A stretch of DNA of 64,000 nt from JBASEY01 sp964404285 (GCA_964404285.1 CAYOJK010000010.1:18802-82801); one strand, 5' to 3'; counted from the first letter of the stretch, positions 54,566-63,910 are shown. Notes: generated by a model from the letters alone, not told the origin. Made by a program: numbers and translations.

Positions 54566-55897
54566 TCAATTGGCTGTTCTCAGAAGACGAAAACCTTGAT
54601 AGTAGTAGCGGAAGTCGGGGTAGCCGCCGTTTCGAAACGCCGACCGACAGCCATACGCGATATTGTCCCAAGCGCCACCGCGTTGCACCCGGAACAGGCC
54701 CGTTGATGGTCCCCTTGGATCCGTTACAGGTCCCGATGGATAATCAGCATACCAGTCCCAGCACCATTCAAACACGTTGCCATGCATATCATACAATCCC
54801 CACGGATTGGGAAGTCTCGTGCCCACCGGATGCGCTTCGTCCTCAGAGTTCCCGCACCACCAGGCAATGCTGTCCAGTGCGTCCAAGGGCGAACTCGGTG
54901 AACAGGTATCACAATTAGCTGAACTGTAATTCGGCTCATCCGCTGAAAATGGCCCCGTTGTGCCTGCCCGGGCCGCATATTCCCATTCGGCTTCAGTCGG
55001 CAACCGATAACCATCAGCAGAAAAATCGCAGTAAAATTCGTTATCGATATCATGGTTCGTCGCATCCACAGGCGTCGTGAATCCCTCATCTTTGTAATAA
55101 CAGCGCGTATATCCATCCTGTAACGACATCAGATTCGCAAATAAGATTGCTTCATAGCATGTGAATCGATGACCCGGATGCTCCATCGTCCGGCAATAAT
55201 TTTCGTTACTTGGATCGCCCGGCAGCGTTGGTTGCACCGCTTTCAGGTCCGCCCACATCTGCCGCGTCACCTCCGTCGTCATCATGTGGAATCCTCGTGT
55301 TAGGGTGACCTGGTGTTGTGGACCTTCTTCCGACAACCTGCATGGTTCATCTTCCGGTGACCCGCGCGTGTATGTTCCCGGGGGAATATAAGCAAAACTT
55401 GGCAGAGGCGGCGAAGGTGTGGGGGTTGGAGTGACGGTGGGAAGGGGGGTAGGTGTCCACTTGTGCGCGGAAGCCAGCCAGAATTCCTGGAAATCATAGC
55501 TCCACGTCTCCATGTCCAGAAACCAGGCGCCCCAGAAAACCATCGGCCCGAATGGAATAAATTCATCAATATCCGGAAAATCAAACTCCAGGAAAACTAT
55601 ATAGGATTCATCAAGATCAATATCATGAATTTCAAAGTCCACTTCCGTAGTAAATGACGGCCAGAAGAAAAACTCTCCCAACACTTCAAGGATGCCGAAT
55701 ATAGTCGCCCCCGGCGTCATCGCGCCAAGGTTGTTCATGTAGAATTCCGCCTTGAAGTGATCGAATGAAGTGAATCCACCATTATTCAAACGCATCTCCA
55801 CATCGATGTCGATAACAGCGCGCACAATCGGCAGCCAACAGCACATCAGGATGCTTGAGATGACGAACATTCTTACCCACCAATTCTTGTTTTTCAT
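54566..55897 (-). CDS. Exported SUMF1-domain protein with P/T-rich linker
   Basis: 443 residues. Signal peptide, then an N-terminal beta-rich domain of about 110 residues with no clear family, a Pro/Thr linker (PTPLPTVTPTPTPSPPLP), and a C-terminal formylglycine-generating-enzyme-like domain: YIPPGTYTRGS, RLPTEAEWEYAARAGT, GLYDMHGNVFEWCWDW, RVQRGGAWDN, YYQGFRLLR. Most SUMF1-domain proteins outside sulfatase maturation are not known to be catalytic, and only one cysteine lies in the FGE active-site region. ATG 55897 has AAGGAGG. Confidence 0.85.
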   Translation of the reverse strand: MKNKNWWVRMFVISSILMCCWLPIVRAVIDIDVEMRLNNGGFTSFDHFKAEFYMNNLGAMTPGATIFGILEVLGEFFFWPSFTTEVDFEIHDIDLDESYIVFLEFDFPDIDEFIPFGPMVFWGAWFLDMETWSYDFQEFWLASAHKWTPTPLPTVTPTPTPSPPLPSFAYIPPGTYTRGSPEDEPCRLSEEGPQHQVTLTRGFHMMTTEVTRQMWADLKAVQPTLPGDPSNENYCRTMEHPGHRFTCYEAILFANLMSLQDGYTRCYYKDEGFTTPVDATNHDIDNEFYCDFSADGYRLPTEAEWEYAARAGTTGPFSADEPNYSSANCDTCSPSSPLDALDSIAWWCGNSEDEAHPVGTRLPNPWGLYDMHGNVFEWCWDWYADYPSGPVTDPRGPSTGLFRVQRGGAWDNIAYGCRSAFRNGGYPDFRYYYQGFRLLRTAN

Positions 55898-56252
55898 GAT
55901 GCGCGCCTCCTTTTTAATGGTCTATAGTAGAAAAAAATATCACGTCACATTGAAGATGATGCGTGTGTAAAAAGTCTTCCATTCTGCCTATTCTCCCAAA
56001 TGCATAATATGGAAAAGCGCTTGTTGTGTCTAATTTATTTGAGGGTTTTCCTGGATTTCGAAAAAAAACATAGCACAATCCGCAAGGCAATTTGTTTGAT
56101 TCCCGGATAGCGGTTAACGAATGGGCCGTTTTTACGCTTGCATCAAAATTGCTCCCGATCAACAAGAATAATATGCAAAAAACTTGACCTTTAAATGATA
56201 TTTACTTAGTTTGATTGAGGTCTTTTTTAATGTTTTTCCACTGGAGGATATC
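55898..56252. other. Spacer between divergent genes
   Basis: About 355 bp. No gene was found. It contains a weak promoter candidate facing right at 56184-56212 and AT-rich sequence. The RBS of the next gene (GGAGG) is at its end. Confidence 0.5.
56184..56212 (+). promoter_or_regulatory. Weak promoter candidate for the Ntn-hydrolase gene
   Basis: TTGACC (56184-56189) and TAGTTT (56207-56212), 17 bases apart, 40 bp before the ATG. The -35 is close to consensus and the -10 is poor. Confidence 0.28.
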
Positions 56253-57047
56253 ATGTGTACAATTGGAGCTGTTAAAAATCAGGCAACCGGTAACAGAGTT
56301 TTTTTCAAAACGGTCGATCAAACATTTGTCCGTCTTTATCCAGAACCTTTTATCACTCAGGGTTCAAAATATCGCTACGTTAAGATGCCCAGCAACACCA
56401 ATCCGCAGGAAGAGGGTGTTTTGGCAGGGGTCAACGAAGCTGGTGTCGTTGTTTTAGGCGCTGACGGCAACACGCTTCCCAACTACGCCGGCGCACGTTT
56501 TGGCAGTCTGAATGAATCCCTTGTCGTTTACGAAAAAATCCTGGAAGAATGCGGAACTGTCAGGGAAGCCCTTGATTTTGTCATCAACGAATATCAAGAC
56601 CGTTATATGGGTGGAAACGGCGACATCATCATGATCGGGGACAGAACTGAAGCGATCGCATTAGAATATCTTCCTGACCGATGGGGACTTGAATTTCAGC
56701 GGGACAAACCCTATCTGATACGCTCCAACTTCTTTGTTTTGATGGATAAACTTCGGCCAGCTCCGGAAGAATGCACCTTGCACACATCATCCGCTATCAG
56801 ATATTCAGACGCATTGAGACACTTGTCCATAAAAGGCAAAAACAATGAATTGGACGATGTTTTTGGTCTTGTTAAAAGCCATTATCAGGGAAAAAATGCG
56901 ATGAGCATCTGTAGGCATGGTGGTGAAGGAGAATATTTTACTCATGCGTGTTTCGTTGTAGAGCTCAAACCTTCATCTATCGAAGCCTATATTTCAATCA
57001 ACGGAAAACCCTGCGAAAAAGATTTCACAAAAGTATCCTTGCTCTAG
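56253..57047 (+). CDS. N-terminal-Cys Ntn hydrolase (choloylglycine hydrolase / C45-like)
   Basis: About 264 residues. The ATG at 56253 has GGAGG 6 bases upstream and gives MCTIGAVKN, so Cys2 becomes the N-terminal nucleophile after Met removal, as in linear-amide Ntn hydrolases. Later features fit the family: the GVLAGVNEAGVVVLGADG strand, EECGTVREALDFVINEY, GNGDIIMIGD, and SICRHGGEGEYFTHACFV near the end. Members hydrolyse N-acyl bonds (bile salts, penicillin, N-acyl amino acids). No signal peptide was seen, so it is probably cytoplasmic. Confidence 0.78.
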   Translation: MCTIGAVKNQATGNRVFFKTVDQTFVRLYPEPFITQGSKYRYVKMPSNTNPQEEGVLAGVNEAGVVVLGADGNTLPNYAGARFGSLNESLVVYEKILEECGTVREALDFVINEYQDRYMGGNGDIIMIGDRTEAIALEYLPDRWGLEFQRDKPYLIRSNFFVLMDKLRPAPEECTLHTSSAIRYSDALRHLSIKGKNNELDDVFGLVKSHYQGKNAMSICRHGGEGEYFTHACFVVELKPSSIEAYISINGKPCEKDFTKVSLL

Positions 57048-57090
57048 GAACATGCTCCAGCCTGAACGGCAAAATAAGGAGGTATAAAAT

Positions 57091-58890
57091 ATGGATTATC
57101 TTGATCATGTCAAAGATGCCTTTCAAAAAAAATTGTTGAGCATCGAGACGTTTCTTCGGCTGTCTTCCTGGTTGACAGAACCTGAATTTGAACCTTTTTA
57201 CCATGAGATACACAGGCTGATAGACAGACGTGAATGGGAAGAATTGGATGATCGATTTTATACGATCATCGAGTTTGGAACCGGTGGTCGACGAGGAACA
57301 CGGGGAGCTGGTTCGAATCGGATCAACAACCATACTATCGCCGAAAGCGCTCAAGGGCTTGCCTCCTATATTTTCGAAAGCGGTGACCCATCGCGTGGAG
57401 TCGTCGTTATGTTTGATACACGGCACTGCTCAGAAGATTTTGCTCGAACCGTTTGTGAAGTTCTGGCCGCCAACGGTATTCCTTCATTCATAGCGCTGTC
57501 GCCACGTTCAACGCCGCAGTTGAGCTTTACTATTCGGCATTTAAAAGCACAAGCCGGGTGCATGATTTCAGCCAGCCACAACCCTCCAACAGATAACGGT
57601 ATCAAGGTATCCTGGGAAGATGGGGGCCAAGTCGTGCCGCCGCATGACAACAGAATCATCGAAAAAGTCATGGAGACGGAGGAAATTCGCCGGAAAGATT
57701 TCGCTACCGGCGTGAAAGAAGGGTTGATCAAGATCCTGGATAATGAAATCGACAATGCTTACTTATCGTCTTTGGAAACATTGTCTTTGTCGGATAAACG
57801 GAATGCCAAGATTGTGTATTCTCCGCTTCACGGTGTGGGAGCGACAAACGTCGCCGCCCTTCTTCAACGCCTGAATTTTGACCTCCAAATCGTGCAAGAA
57901 CAAATGGCGCCGGACCCTGATTTTTCTACTGTTCCTGACCAATTACCGAATCCGGAACTCCCGAATGCGATGAAGACAGTGACTGACCAAGCCGCAAAAA
58001 TTACAGCTGATTTGGCAATCGCTTCCGATCCGGACGCCGACAGAATTGGCGCAACTATTCCTTGTCCTACCTGGCGAGACTCTTCTGGGTGGCTCTTTTT
58101 GAACGGCAACCAAATCGGCGCTCTGATTCTGGATCATGTCATCAAAAAACTGAAACAAAGCAACCGCATGCCCGCTAAACCCGTCGTCATCAAAACGGTT
58201 GTCACGACCGAGATTTTAAATGCTATTTGTAAAAAGCATAATATCGAGATCATCGATAATCTACTGGTTGGATTTAAATATATTGCAGAGACTATTGCTC
58301 GACTTCCAGCGGACAAAACACCAATTTTTCAAATGGAAGAAAGCCACGGGTATAATCGTGGACTGTTTGTTCGTGACAAAGATGCAGCCTCCGCTGCACT
58401 GGATCTGGCTGAGCTTGCCTCTGAATTGAAAGCGGAAAATCGAACACTTTTCGACAAGCTGATGGAACTGTATCGCACGTATGGTCTATATGTCGAATAC
58501 ACTCGATCTGTTTTTTATCCGGGTAAATCCGGTCGGGAAAAAATGAATAGCATCATGGAGCGCCTGCGGAATCATCCTCTGGAAACAATTGGAAACCGCA
58601 CTGTGCATCACACAATTGATCGGGCGTCCAACATGATCAAGAACAACCGGGGCGTTATTCTTGGTACGATTCAGCAGCATACCGGTAACGTTATGCAGTT
58701 CTGTTTCGATGCCGATAGAACTAATCGCTTGACAGCCCGACCTTCAGGAACCGAACCCAAAATCAAGTTTTATGCTCAGCTTTGGGAACCTCTTCCTGCG
58801 TCTATCGATGATCAGGGAATCGAAGCTATGCGCCAGACACTGATAGCCGAAGCCAATACCTTGATTGATAGTGTGGCATCTGAGGACTAA
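57091..58890 (+). CDS. Phosphoglucomutase/phosphomannomutase
   Basis: 599 residues, matching the longer (about 580-600) phosphohexomutase type. Phosphoserine loop ISASHNPP (Ser162), metal loop SDPDADRIGA (around 310), sugar loop EESHGYNRG and phosphate loop RPSGTEPKIKFY at the C-terminus. It interconverts hexose 1- and 6-phosphates. AAGGAGG precedes the ATG. It lies 43 bp after the Ntn-hydrolase gene, and the two may be co-transcribed. Confidence 0.93.
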   Translation: MDYLDHVKDAFQKKLLSIETFLRLSSWLTEPEFEPFYHEIHRLIDRREWEELDDRFYTIIEFGTGGRRGTRGAGSNRINNHTIAESAQGLASYIFESGDPSRGVVVMFDTRHCSEDFARTVCEVLAANGIPSFIALSPRSTPQLSFTIRHLKAQAGCMISASHNPPTDNGIKVSWEDGGQVVPPHDNRIIEKVMETEEIRRKDFATGVKEGLIKILDNEIDNAYLSSLETLSLSDKRNAKIVYSPLHGVGATNVAALLQRLNFDLQIVQEQMAPDPDFSTVPDQLPNPELPNAMKTVTDQAAKITADLAIASDPDADRIGATIPCPTWRDSSGWLFLNGNQIGALILDHVIKKLKQSNRMPAKPVVIKTVVTTEILNAICKKHNIEIIDNLLVGFKYIAETIARLPADKTPIFQMEESHGYNRGLFVRDKDAASAALDLAELASELKAENRTLFDKLMELYRTYGLYVEYTRSVFYPGKSGREKMNSIMERLRNHPLETIGNRTVHHTIDRASNMIKNNRGVILGTIQQHTGNVMQFCFDADRTNRLTARPSGTEPKIKFYAQLWEPLPASIDDQGIEAMRQTLIAEANTLIDSVASED

Positions 58891-59009
58891 CCTCGATCAA
58901 GTGATATTACTCAACTTCCGCAGCTTGTTTTTAAAAACTCATCTTTACCCACCCCGTCGGCATCCTCACAATTCTCTCTCCTTGTCCTGTAAGACTTCGC
59001 CTGAATAGA

Positions 59010-59067
59010 GACCTCATCCCCCAGCCCCTTCTTCATTGCTGGAGAAGAGGGGTTGTTTTTCGGGGAC
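59010..59067 (+). repeat. CCTCATCCCCCAGCCCCTT hairpin element, copy 2
   Basis: Same start and tail as the copy at 47680 (GACCTCATCCCCCAGCCCC, then GTTGTTTTTCGGGGACA), with slight divergence in the loop arm (CTTCATTGCT). It leads into a two-unit repeat cassette. Confidence 0.75.
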
Positions 59068-59105
59068 AGACATCTGTACTTTCGGGGGACAGACTTCCAA
59101 TTTTG
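59062..59105 (+). repeat. Two tandem dispersed-repeat copies
   Basis: GGGGACAGACATCTGTACTT, then GGGGGACAGACTTCC with AATTTTG, the same pair and order as at 49922-49966. Confidence 0.8.
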
Positions 59106-59262
59106 TATCTTGGAGATATTCTGGGGACGACTAAAATCCAATCAGCGATAGCCGAAACCTACGCCGAAAGACACTACCGAGAAAACCAAGCAATAAGTCT
59201 TGCGATTTCAACCAATATCAGGCCCAAAAGATACTTAGCTGAAGAAGGGGGTTATCTTTTTC

Positions 59263-59279
59263 GGGGGACAGACTTCCAG
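59263..59279 (+). repeat. Dispersed GGGGGACAGACTTCC repeat
   Basis: GGGGGACAGACTTCC then AG, preceded by a GAAGAAGGGGGTTAT stretch resembling the tail of the hairpin element. Confidence 0.75.
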
Positions 59280-59320
59280 AAATAGAAATAAGCGACGCAG
59301 AAAATGTAGGCTTTTTTTAG

Positions 59321-59377
59321 AGGGACATCCAATTTTGTTTCTTCGGATCGGATATGATTCCGGGGGACAGACTTCCA
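59321..59377 (+). repeat. Degenerate and intact dispersed-repeat copies
   Basis: AGGGACATCCAATTTTG (59321), missing the CAGACTT part of the core, then CTTCGGAT, then an intact GGGGGACAGACTTCC at 59362-59376. The CTTCGGAT spacer is also seen after the repeat at 49945. Confidence 0.65.
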
Positions 59378-59421
59378 AAATCACTAGTTATTGGATATTG
59401 AATCTTCCACTTACACCTGAA

Positions 59422-60153
59422 TCAACGTTTAATAATCTGACCTTTTTTATTTAACAAAAAGGCATCGGGCAAAACGCTTTCAACCTGTTTGCGATATCCT
59501 TTTACGTTCCAGTTTTTATCCGATACAATTTCACAAGCCGCTATGCGCAACCGTGGTGATTCATGACTTTCGACAATCATCTGAACCACTTGTTCGCGTG
59601 CAGCTTCTTCTTCCTGTCGGGAAATAGCCTTCAGAGCCGCCATCCGAACATCGTCGTCAGTGTCTTCAAGAAACGGCGTCATCGCTGAAACGATTCTAGT
59701 GTCTTCGAATTTGCCGATTTCCTGTAACACTTGAATTTTTTTATCCGGATATTTCGAGTATACAGGGTCGAATGATTCGGTCAATTGCAACAGATGGTCA
59801 AGGTAGTCTTGTGATTGTGTTATTTCTTTAAGAATTTCAAGAGCTTGTCCAACTACTTCATTCTCTCTTAGAAAAGTGATCAGCGGCTTTACAGCCACAG
59901 AACCAGTATTGACAACGATATTTCTGACGTGTTTTTTTTCATCTTCATCAGGAGTAGGTCCACCGATAACCACTGTGAAGCGTTGAAGTAAACAGGCTAT
60001 AGCTTCAGGTGTTCCGATTTGAGACAGTTCGTCGGCGGCAGCAAACCGGGTTGCGGCTTCAGCGTTTTTATTGACCACTTTCTGGCCGGCTTTTTGTGTC
60101 CCAGGATCACCTGGAGGTAATTTCTTTTTTCTTAATATATCCCAAATACCCAT
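59422..60153 (-). CDS. HEAT-repeat-like protein
   Basis: 243 residues with repeated helix pairs (EAATRFAAADELSQIGTPEA, TRIVSAMTPFLEDTDDDVRM, SPRLRIAACEIVSDKN). No signal peptide and no catalytic motif, so a cytoplasmic scaffold is likely. It has GGAG 7 bases before the ATG. It is the last gene of a fabZ-pyrF-upp-HEAT run, 28 bp after upp, so it probably shares their transcript. Confidence 0.7.
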   Translation of the reverse strand: MGIWDILRKKKLPPGDPGTQKAGQKVVNKNAEAATRFAAADELSQIGTPEAIACLLQRFTVVIGGPTPDEDEKKHVRNIVVNTGSVAVKPLITFLRENEVVGQALEILKEITQSQDYLDHLLQLTESFDPVYSKYPDKKIQVLQEIGKFEDTRIVSAMTPFLEDTDDDVRMAALKAISRQEEEAAREQVVQMIVESHESPRLRIAACEIVSDKNWNVKGYRKQVESVLPDAFLLNKKGQIIKR

Positions 60154-60181
60154 CGTATCTCCTATCAGAACTCATCATGCT

Positions 60182-60808
60182 TCAGCGTGTGCCGAACAAT
60201 CTATCTCCTGCGTCACCGAGTCCCGGCAGAATATACGCATCCGTATTCAAGCATTCGTCGAGCGCTCCTGTGTAAATGTCGATATCCGGGTGGTATCGTT
60301 CCATTTCTGCAACTCCTTCAGGAGCCGCCACAATACAGATGGCTTTAATCTTTGTGCAATTTTCTGCTTTCAACATATCCGCTGCCGCTACCATCGATCC
60401 GCCGGTTGCCAGCATGGGATCGACGATTATCGCCGTTCGCTCGGCAATATCAGGGTTAAATTTTTTATAGTATTCCACAGGTTTCAGAGTCGATTCATCC
60501 CTAAATAATCCTATGACATTGACACGCGCTGATGGTATCAGGTCCAGGACCCCTTGCATCATTCCCAGCCCAGCTCTCAATATAGGCACAACCACCACTT
60601 TTTTTCCTGACAGACGCTCAACAGTGATATCCCCTGCCCATCCGGCGATGATTTGTGGGTTCAATACCATATCCCGGGTTGCTTCATACGTCAGAAGGTT
60701 TGTAACCTCACGCGTCAATGCACGGAATTTACTAGTTGTCGTCATATTTTCGCGAAGCAGACCCAGCTTATGACGTACTAACGGATGCTCCACAATAATC
60801 AAACCCAT
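60182..60808 (-). CDS. upp: Uracil phosphoribosyltransferase Upp
   Basis: 208 residues. PRPP-binding loop AIIVDPMLATGGSMVAA, the opening IIVEHPLVRHKLGLLRE, VPILRAGLGMMQGVLDL, and the C-terminal PGLGDAGDRLFGTR. It salvages uracil to UMP. It follows pyrF by 16 bp, so de novo and salvage pyrimidine steps are together. Confidence 0.97.
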   Translation of the reverse strand: MGLIIVEHPLVRHKLGLLRENMTTTSKFRALTREVTNLLTYEATRDMVLNPQIIAGWAGDITVERLSGKKVVVVPILRAGLGMMQGVLDLIPSARVNVIGLFRDESTLKPVEYYKKFNPDIAERTAIIVDPMLATGGSMVAAADMLKAENCTKIKAICIVAAPEGVAEMERYHPDIDIYTGALDECLNTDAYILPGLGDAGDRLFGTR

Positions 60809-60824
60809 ACAAACCTCCGTATTA

Positions 60825-61769
60825 TTACTTTTTCAGCTTAAGCGCTTTTTCGATTTTTGTTATTGCGTCAAGGCAGGCTGCTTCTGCTGCCTTGTCAAAG
60901 TCATCTTCTCCGTATGTCTGTTGCCAGGGCGCTTTTCGATAGGCAAATACAATATCTCGTGATGAATTGATAACTCCACCCGAGCCATCTGCTTCAAGCG
61001 CTGCAACCGCATCAGACGCGCCGGCGCCTTGGGCTCCGAATCCGGGTATAAGAAAAGGTGTCCGAGGCATTATATCCCGTAACACCTGGGCCTCATCCGG
61101 ATGATTGGCTCCAACCACCGCTCCAACACTTGACCAGCCACACTCCCCGATGCGTGACAATCCCCAAACATGAACCTGCTTGGCAACTTTTCGAGCAACC
61201 GTCTCAGTTCCCACCGAAAGATTTTGAATATCGGCGCCGGAAGGGTTAGAGGTTTTCACCAGAACAAACACGCCTTGATGTGGAGCTTTTCGTAAAAAAG
61301 GATCGATAGCATCCACTCCAAGATAAGGATTCAACGTCACTGCGTCGGATGGTATTGGTGGAGGAATCTGTGACGGTTCAGAAGATGCACTTTCGAAAAA
61401 GGCGTTGGCGTATGCTTCAGCTGTCGATCCGATATCCCCGCGCTTGGTGTCGGCAATGACGATTAAATTACGAGCACGTGCCTCCGCGACAATGCGTTGG
61501 AGTGCAGCCAAACCAGGGGGGCCGAGCTGTTCGAAAAAAGCCCACTGTGGCTTGATAACAGGAACATGTGGAGCAATACAATCCAGTATTTTCAGAAGGT
61601 ATGTTTCGACTGCTGCCGCTAATCCCGACCATGGATCTGAAGATTGTGCCATGTGTTTTGCAATGAGATGGGGAGGTAGTAAATCAATGTGCGGGTCAAA
61701 CCCAACACAAAGCGGTGTTCCGCGTTCGTGAACAGCGCGGTGCAACCGATCGATAAATTCGATAGACAT
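60825..61769 (-). CDS. pyrF: Orotidine 5'-phosphate decarboxylase, type 2
   Basis: 314 residues. The catalytic DTKRGDIGSTAEAYA block identifies the larger type-2 OMP decarboxylase. CVGFDPHIDLLP opens the barrel, VIKPQWAFFEQLG and NSSRDIVFAYRKAPW follow the family pattern. Decarboxylates OMP to UMP. Start codon ATG at 61769 overlaps the fabZ stop by 1 bp (TGATG), so translation is coupled. Confidence 0.95.
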   Translation of the reverse strand: MSIEFIDRLHRAVHERGTPLCVGFDPHIDLLPPHLIAKHMAQSSDPWSGLAAAVETYLLKILDCIAPHVPVIKPQWAFFEQLGPPGLAALQRIVAEARARNLIVIADTKRGDIGSTAEAYANAFFESASSEPSQIPPPIPSDAVTLNPYLGVDAIDPFLRKAPHQGVFVLVKTSNPSGADIQNLSVGTETVARKVAKQVHVWGLSRIGECGWSSVGAVVGANHPDEAQVLRDIMPRTPFLIPGFGAQGAGASDAVAALEADGSGGVINSSRDIVFAYRKAPWQQTYGEDDFDKAAEAACLDAITKIEKALKLKK

Positions 61770-62245
61770 CAGGAAAGGTCAAGATTGACGGGACCTTGAT
61801 CCATCAATGCAAACATAAGTTCACCTTTGGCAGCCAGGTCACCACCTTCAATTGTGACAGTTGCTTCGACTGTGTAGATATTTCGTCGTTGCCCTGTAAA
61901 ACGAATCTCAATCCGTAGTTGATCCCCGGGTGTGACCGGGTGCTTGAATTTGAATTGCTTGACGGAAGCAAAATACCCCATCATTTGAATAAGTTTTCCT
62001 TCCGTTTCGGATATTTTTGTCGCCAATACCACAGCGGCAACTTGGGCGGATGCTTCAATCATCAAGACACCCGGCATAATTGGTCGACCAGGAAAATGGC
62101 CCTGAAAAAAAGGTTCATTTATCGTAACATTTTTTATACCAACACCATAAACACCTGGTTTATAATCAAGAATTCTATCGACCAGAAGAAATGGAAATCG
62201 ATGAAAAATCAATTCCTGTATTTGTTGGATGTTCAGTTCAGGCAT
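61769..62245 (-). CDS. fabZ: 3-hydroxyacyl-[ACP] dehydratase FabZ
   Basis: 158 residues. Catalytic His in HRFPFLLVDRIL, Glu in MPGVLMIEASAQ, and FFQGHFPGRPIMPG. It dehydrates beta-hydroxyacyl-ACP in fatty-acid synthesis. AAAGGAG precedes the ATG. It is the first gene of the fabZ-pyrF-upp-HEAT run; lipid and pyrimidine genes sharing an operon is not standard but occurs. Confidence 0.97.
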   Translation of the reverse strand: MPELNIQQIQELIFHRFPFLLVDRILDYKPGVYGVGIKNVTINEPFFQGHFPGRPIMPGVLMIEASAQVAAVVLATKISETEGKLIQMMGYFASVKQFKFKHPVTPGDQLRIEIRFTGQRRNIYTVEATVTIEGGDLAAKGELMFALMDQGPVNLDLS

Positions 62246-62646
62246 TAAGGTCTCCTTTCAATGGACATGTTTTATCCCGCAACTGTATTATAACGAATCA
62301 GCAACAAATAAAACAGATGATTCTGCTGTATAATCAAAACACGGTGGTACTTGATGATATTAAAATCACGAAAAGCAAAAGATTGATTTGGGCTTGTCTA
62401 TCCAGTTTCTTGGTACGATCATGGTTTTTATCCTGGCCTTTGGATGGTATAACCATTGATATTTTTAACCCTGTCCAAGGTGTTGATGATGATAAAAGAT
62501 CACGTGTAAACCTATCTGGTCAAAGGTGTTGATATCAATGAAAAACTTGCATTTGTAAGCATTTTTGACTACTCTCATCCTTCCGCCGACTATGCGGATA
62601 ACCCTTGATAAAACAACCACTAACCTAACTTAACTAGTGAGGAGCT
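62246..62646. other. Spacer between fabZ and the DUF1704 gene
   Basis: About 400 bp between divergent genes. No family features in any frame, no repeat copy and no hairpin were seen. Confidence 0.5.
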
Positions 62647-63771
62647 ATGAACGACAAGCACACATACAGAATTGATCTAGATAAGAAATTTATCGAGATC
62701 CAAGGTACTATCGATTTAGACAATTACCTGTCACCCACCAATCGAACTGATGAACTGGTATGGTTCAAAGAAGCCGTGAAAAACGGCAGGCCATATAATC
62801 CACAATTCACCTATGATCCATTACCGGATGTAAAAGAAAGGGAATTGATATCGTTCCGTGATTCTTTGGACAGAAAAGATCCTGTTGGTTCGATTTTTTA
62901 CGATGCCGCAGTCTATCGACTACATGAAATCGTCGGCGCCAAAACGCATGATGCCGATGACATCACGCCTGCAAGCCTTTTTATATACGGTCAGCCTGAT
63001 AAAGGCCTTCTGGAATTGTCTCGACAAAACCTACAAACCCTCAAACCTGACCAGGATTCTTATAAAGGCACGCGCCCCGGTAAAACATACAATGCAGAAG
63101 AACTGGCTGAAATATGCCGCGAAGCGATGAGGCACTATGGCTTTGAATGGAAAGTGATTGTCAAGAAAGACTTTGGAGCCAAGGCAGCCGTCGATAACCT
63201 GGTACGGGAGTTTTGGATTCGATCCGATGTGCTCTTCCATGAATCTCTGGTTAAAATGCTGGTTGTACACGAAATTGGATGCCATGTTCTCAGAAGTGAA
63301 AACGGGTATGCACAACCCTTAAAAATATTTGGACGAGGACTACCGGGATACCAGTATACCGAAGAGGGGTTGGCGGAATATTCTGAAGAAATGGAAGGAG
63401 CGCTGAGTGACGACACCGTGTACAGAATCTCTGGACGAGCAATCGGGGTCGATATCGCGTTAAAAGGATCGTTCTGGGATATTTATCTGGCTCTTAAAGA
63501 TCATTTTGATATCGATATGGTTTTCGATATTGCGCAACGAGCCAAGTTGGGTATTGCCGATACGTCCAAGCCCGGGTCTTATACCAAAGACTACACTTAT
63601 CTGGCCGGCCTATTGAAAATCAGGCAGTTTTTCAAAAACGCTACCCCCCGACAAATCAATGGTCTCTATGCCGGTAAAGTCGGTTTTCAACACCTTGACA
63701 CGGTTATCGCACTACAGGATGAACAATACTTGGTTCCACCTCACGCACTGCCAGATTGGCTGAGTTCTTAA
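62647..63771 (+). CDS. DUF1704/MATCAP-like metalloprotease-family protein
   Basis: 374 residues. The zinc motif HEIGCH (His208, Glu209, His212) is followed by NGYAQPLKIFGRGLPGY and TEEGLAEYSEEMEG, the QEGLA-like pattern of DUF1704 proteins. Eukaryotic relatives are tyrosine carboxypeptidases acting on tubulin; the bacterial substrate is unknown. No signal peptide. GAGGAG lies before the ATG. Confidence 0.82.
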   Translation: MNDKHTYRIDLDKKFIEIQGTIDLDNYLSPTNRTDELVWFKEAVKNGRPYNPQFTYDPLPDVKERELISFRDSLDRKDPVGSIFYDAAVYRLHEIVGAKTHDADDITPASLFIYGQPDKGLLELSRQNLQTLKPDQDSYKGTRPGKTYNAEELAEICREAMRHYGFEWKVIVKKDFGAKAAVDNLVREFWIRSDVLFHESLVKMLVVHEIGCHVLRSENGYAQPLKIFGRGLPGYQYTEEGLAEYSEEMEGALSDDTVYRISGRAIGVDIALKGSFWDIYLALKDHFDIDMVFDIAQRAKLGIADTSKPGSYTKDYTYLAGLLKIRQFFKNATPRQINGLYAGKVGFQHLDTVIALQDEQYLVPPHALPDWLSS

Positions 63772-63910
63772 TTATCTGAACACGATTACGGTATGGGCAG
63801 GATTTTCTGTGACTTTCTGGTTTCTAATAGATAGTATAGCTTAAAGCTTCGAATACAAGCGTTTGAGTTTTAGTCGTACAACATCGACGCTGACATAAGT
63901 CTGTAATTAT

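Larger units (their letters stand above)
58891..59421. other. Repeat-rich spacer
   Basis: About 530 bp, gene-free. It holds the second hairpin element (59010), repeat copies at 59062, 59084, 59263 and 59362, and a degenerate copy at 59321. Confidence 0.7.

Noticed and set aside
54566..55897. The SUMF1 protein as a true formylglycine-generating enzyme
   Set aside because: Only one cysteine occurs in the active-site region, and no sulfatase gene is in the window; the fold is shared by many non-FGE proteins.
47628..59377. The repeated GGGGGACAGAC motifs as a CRISPR array
   Set aside because: Spacing is irregular, several copies are degenerate, no cas genes are present and no unique spacers of constant length are seen.
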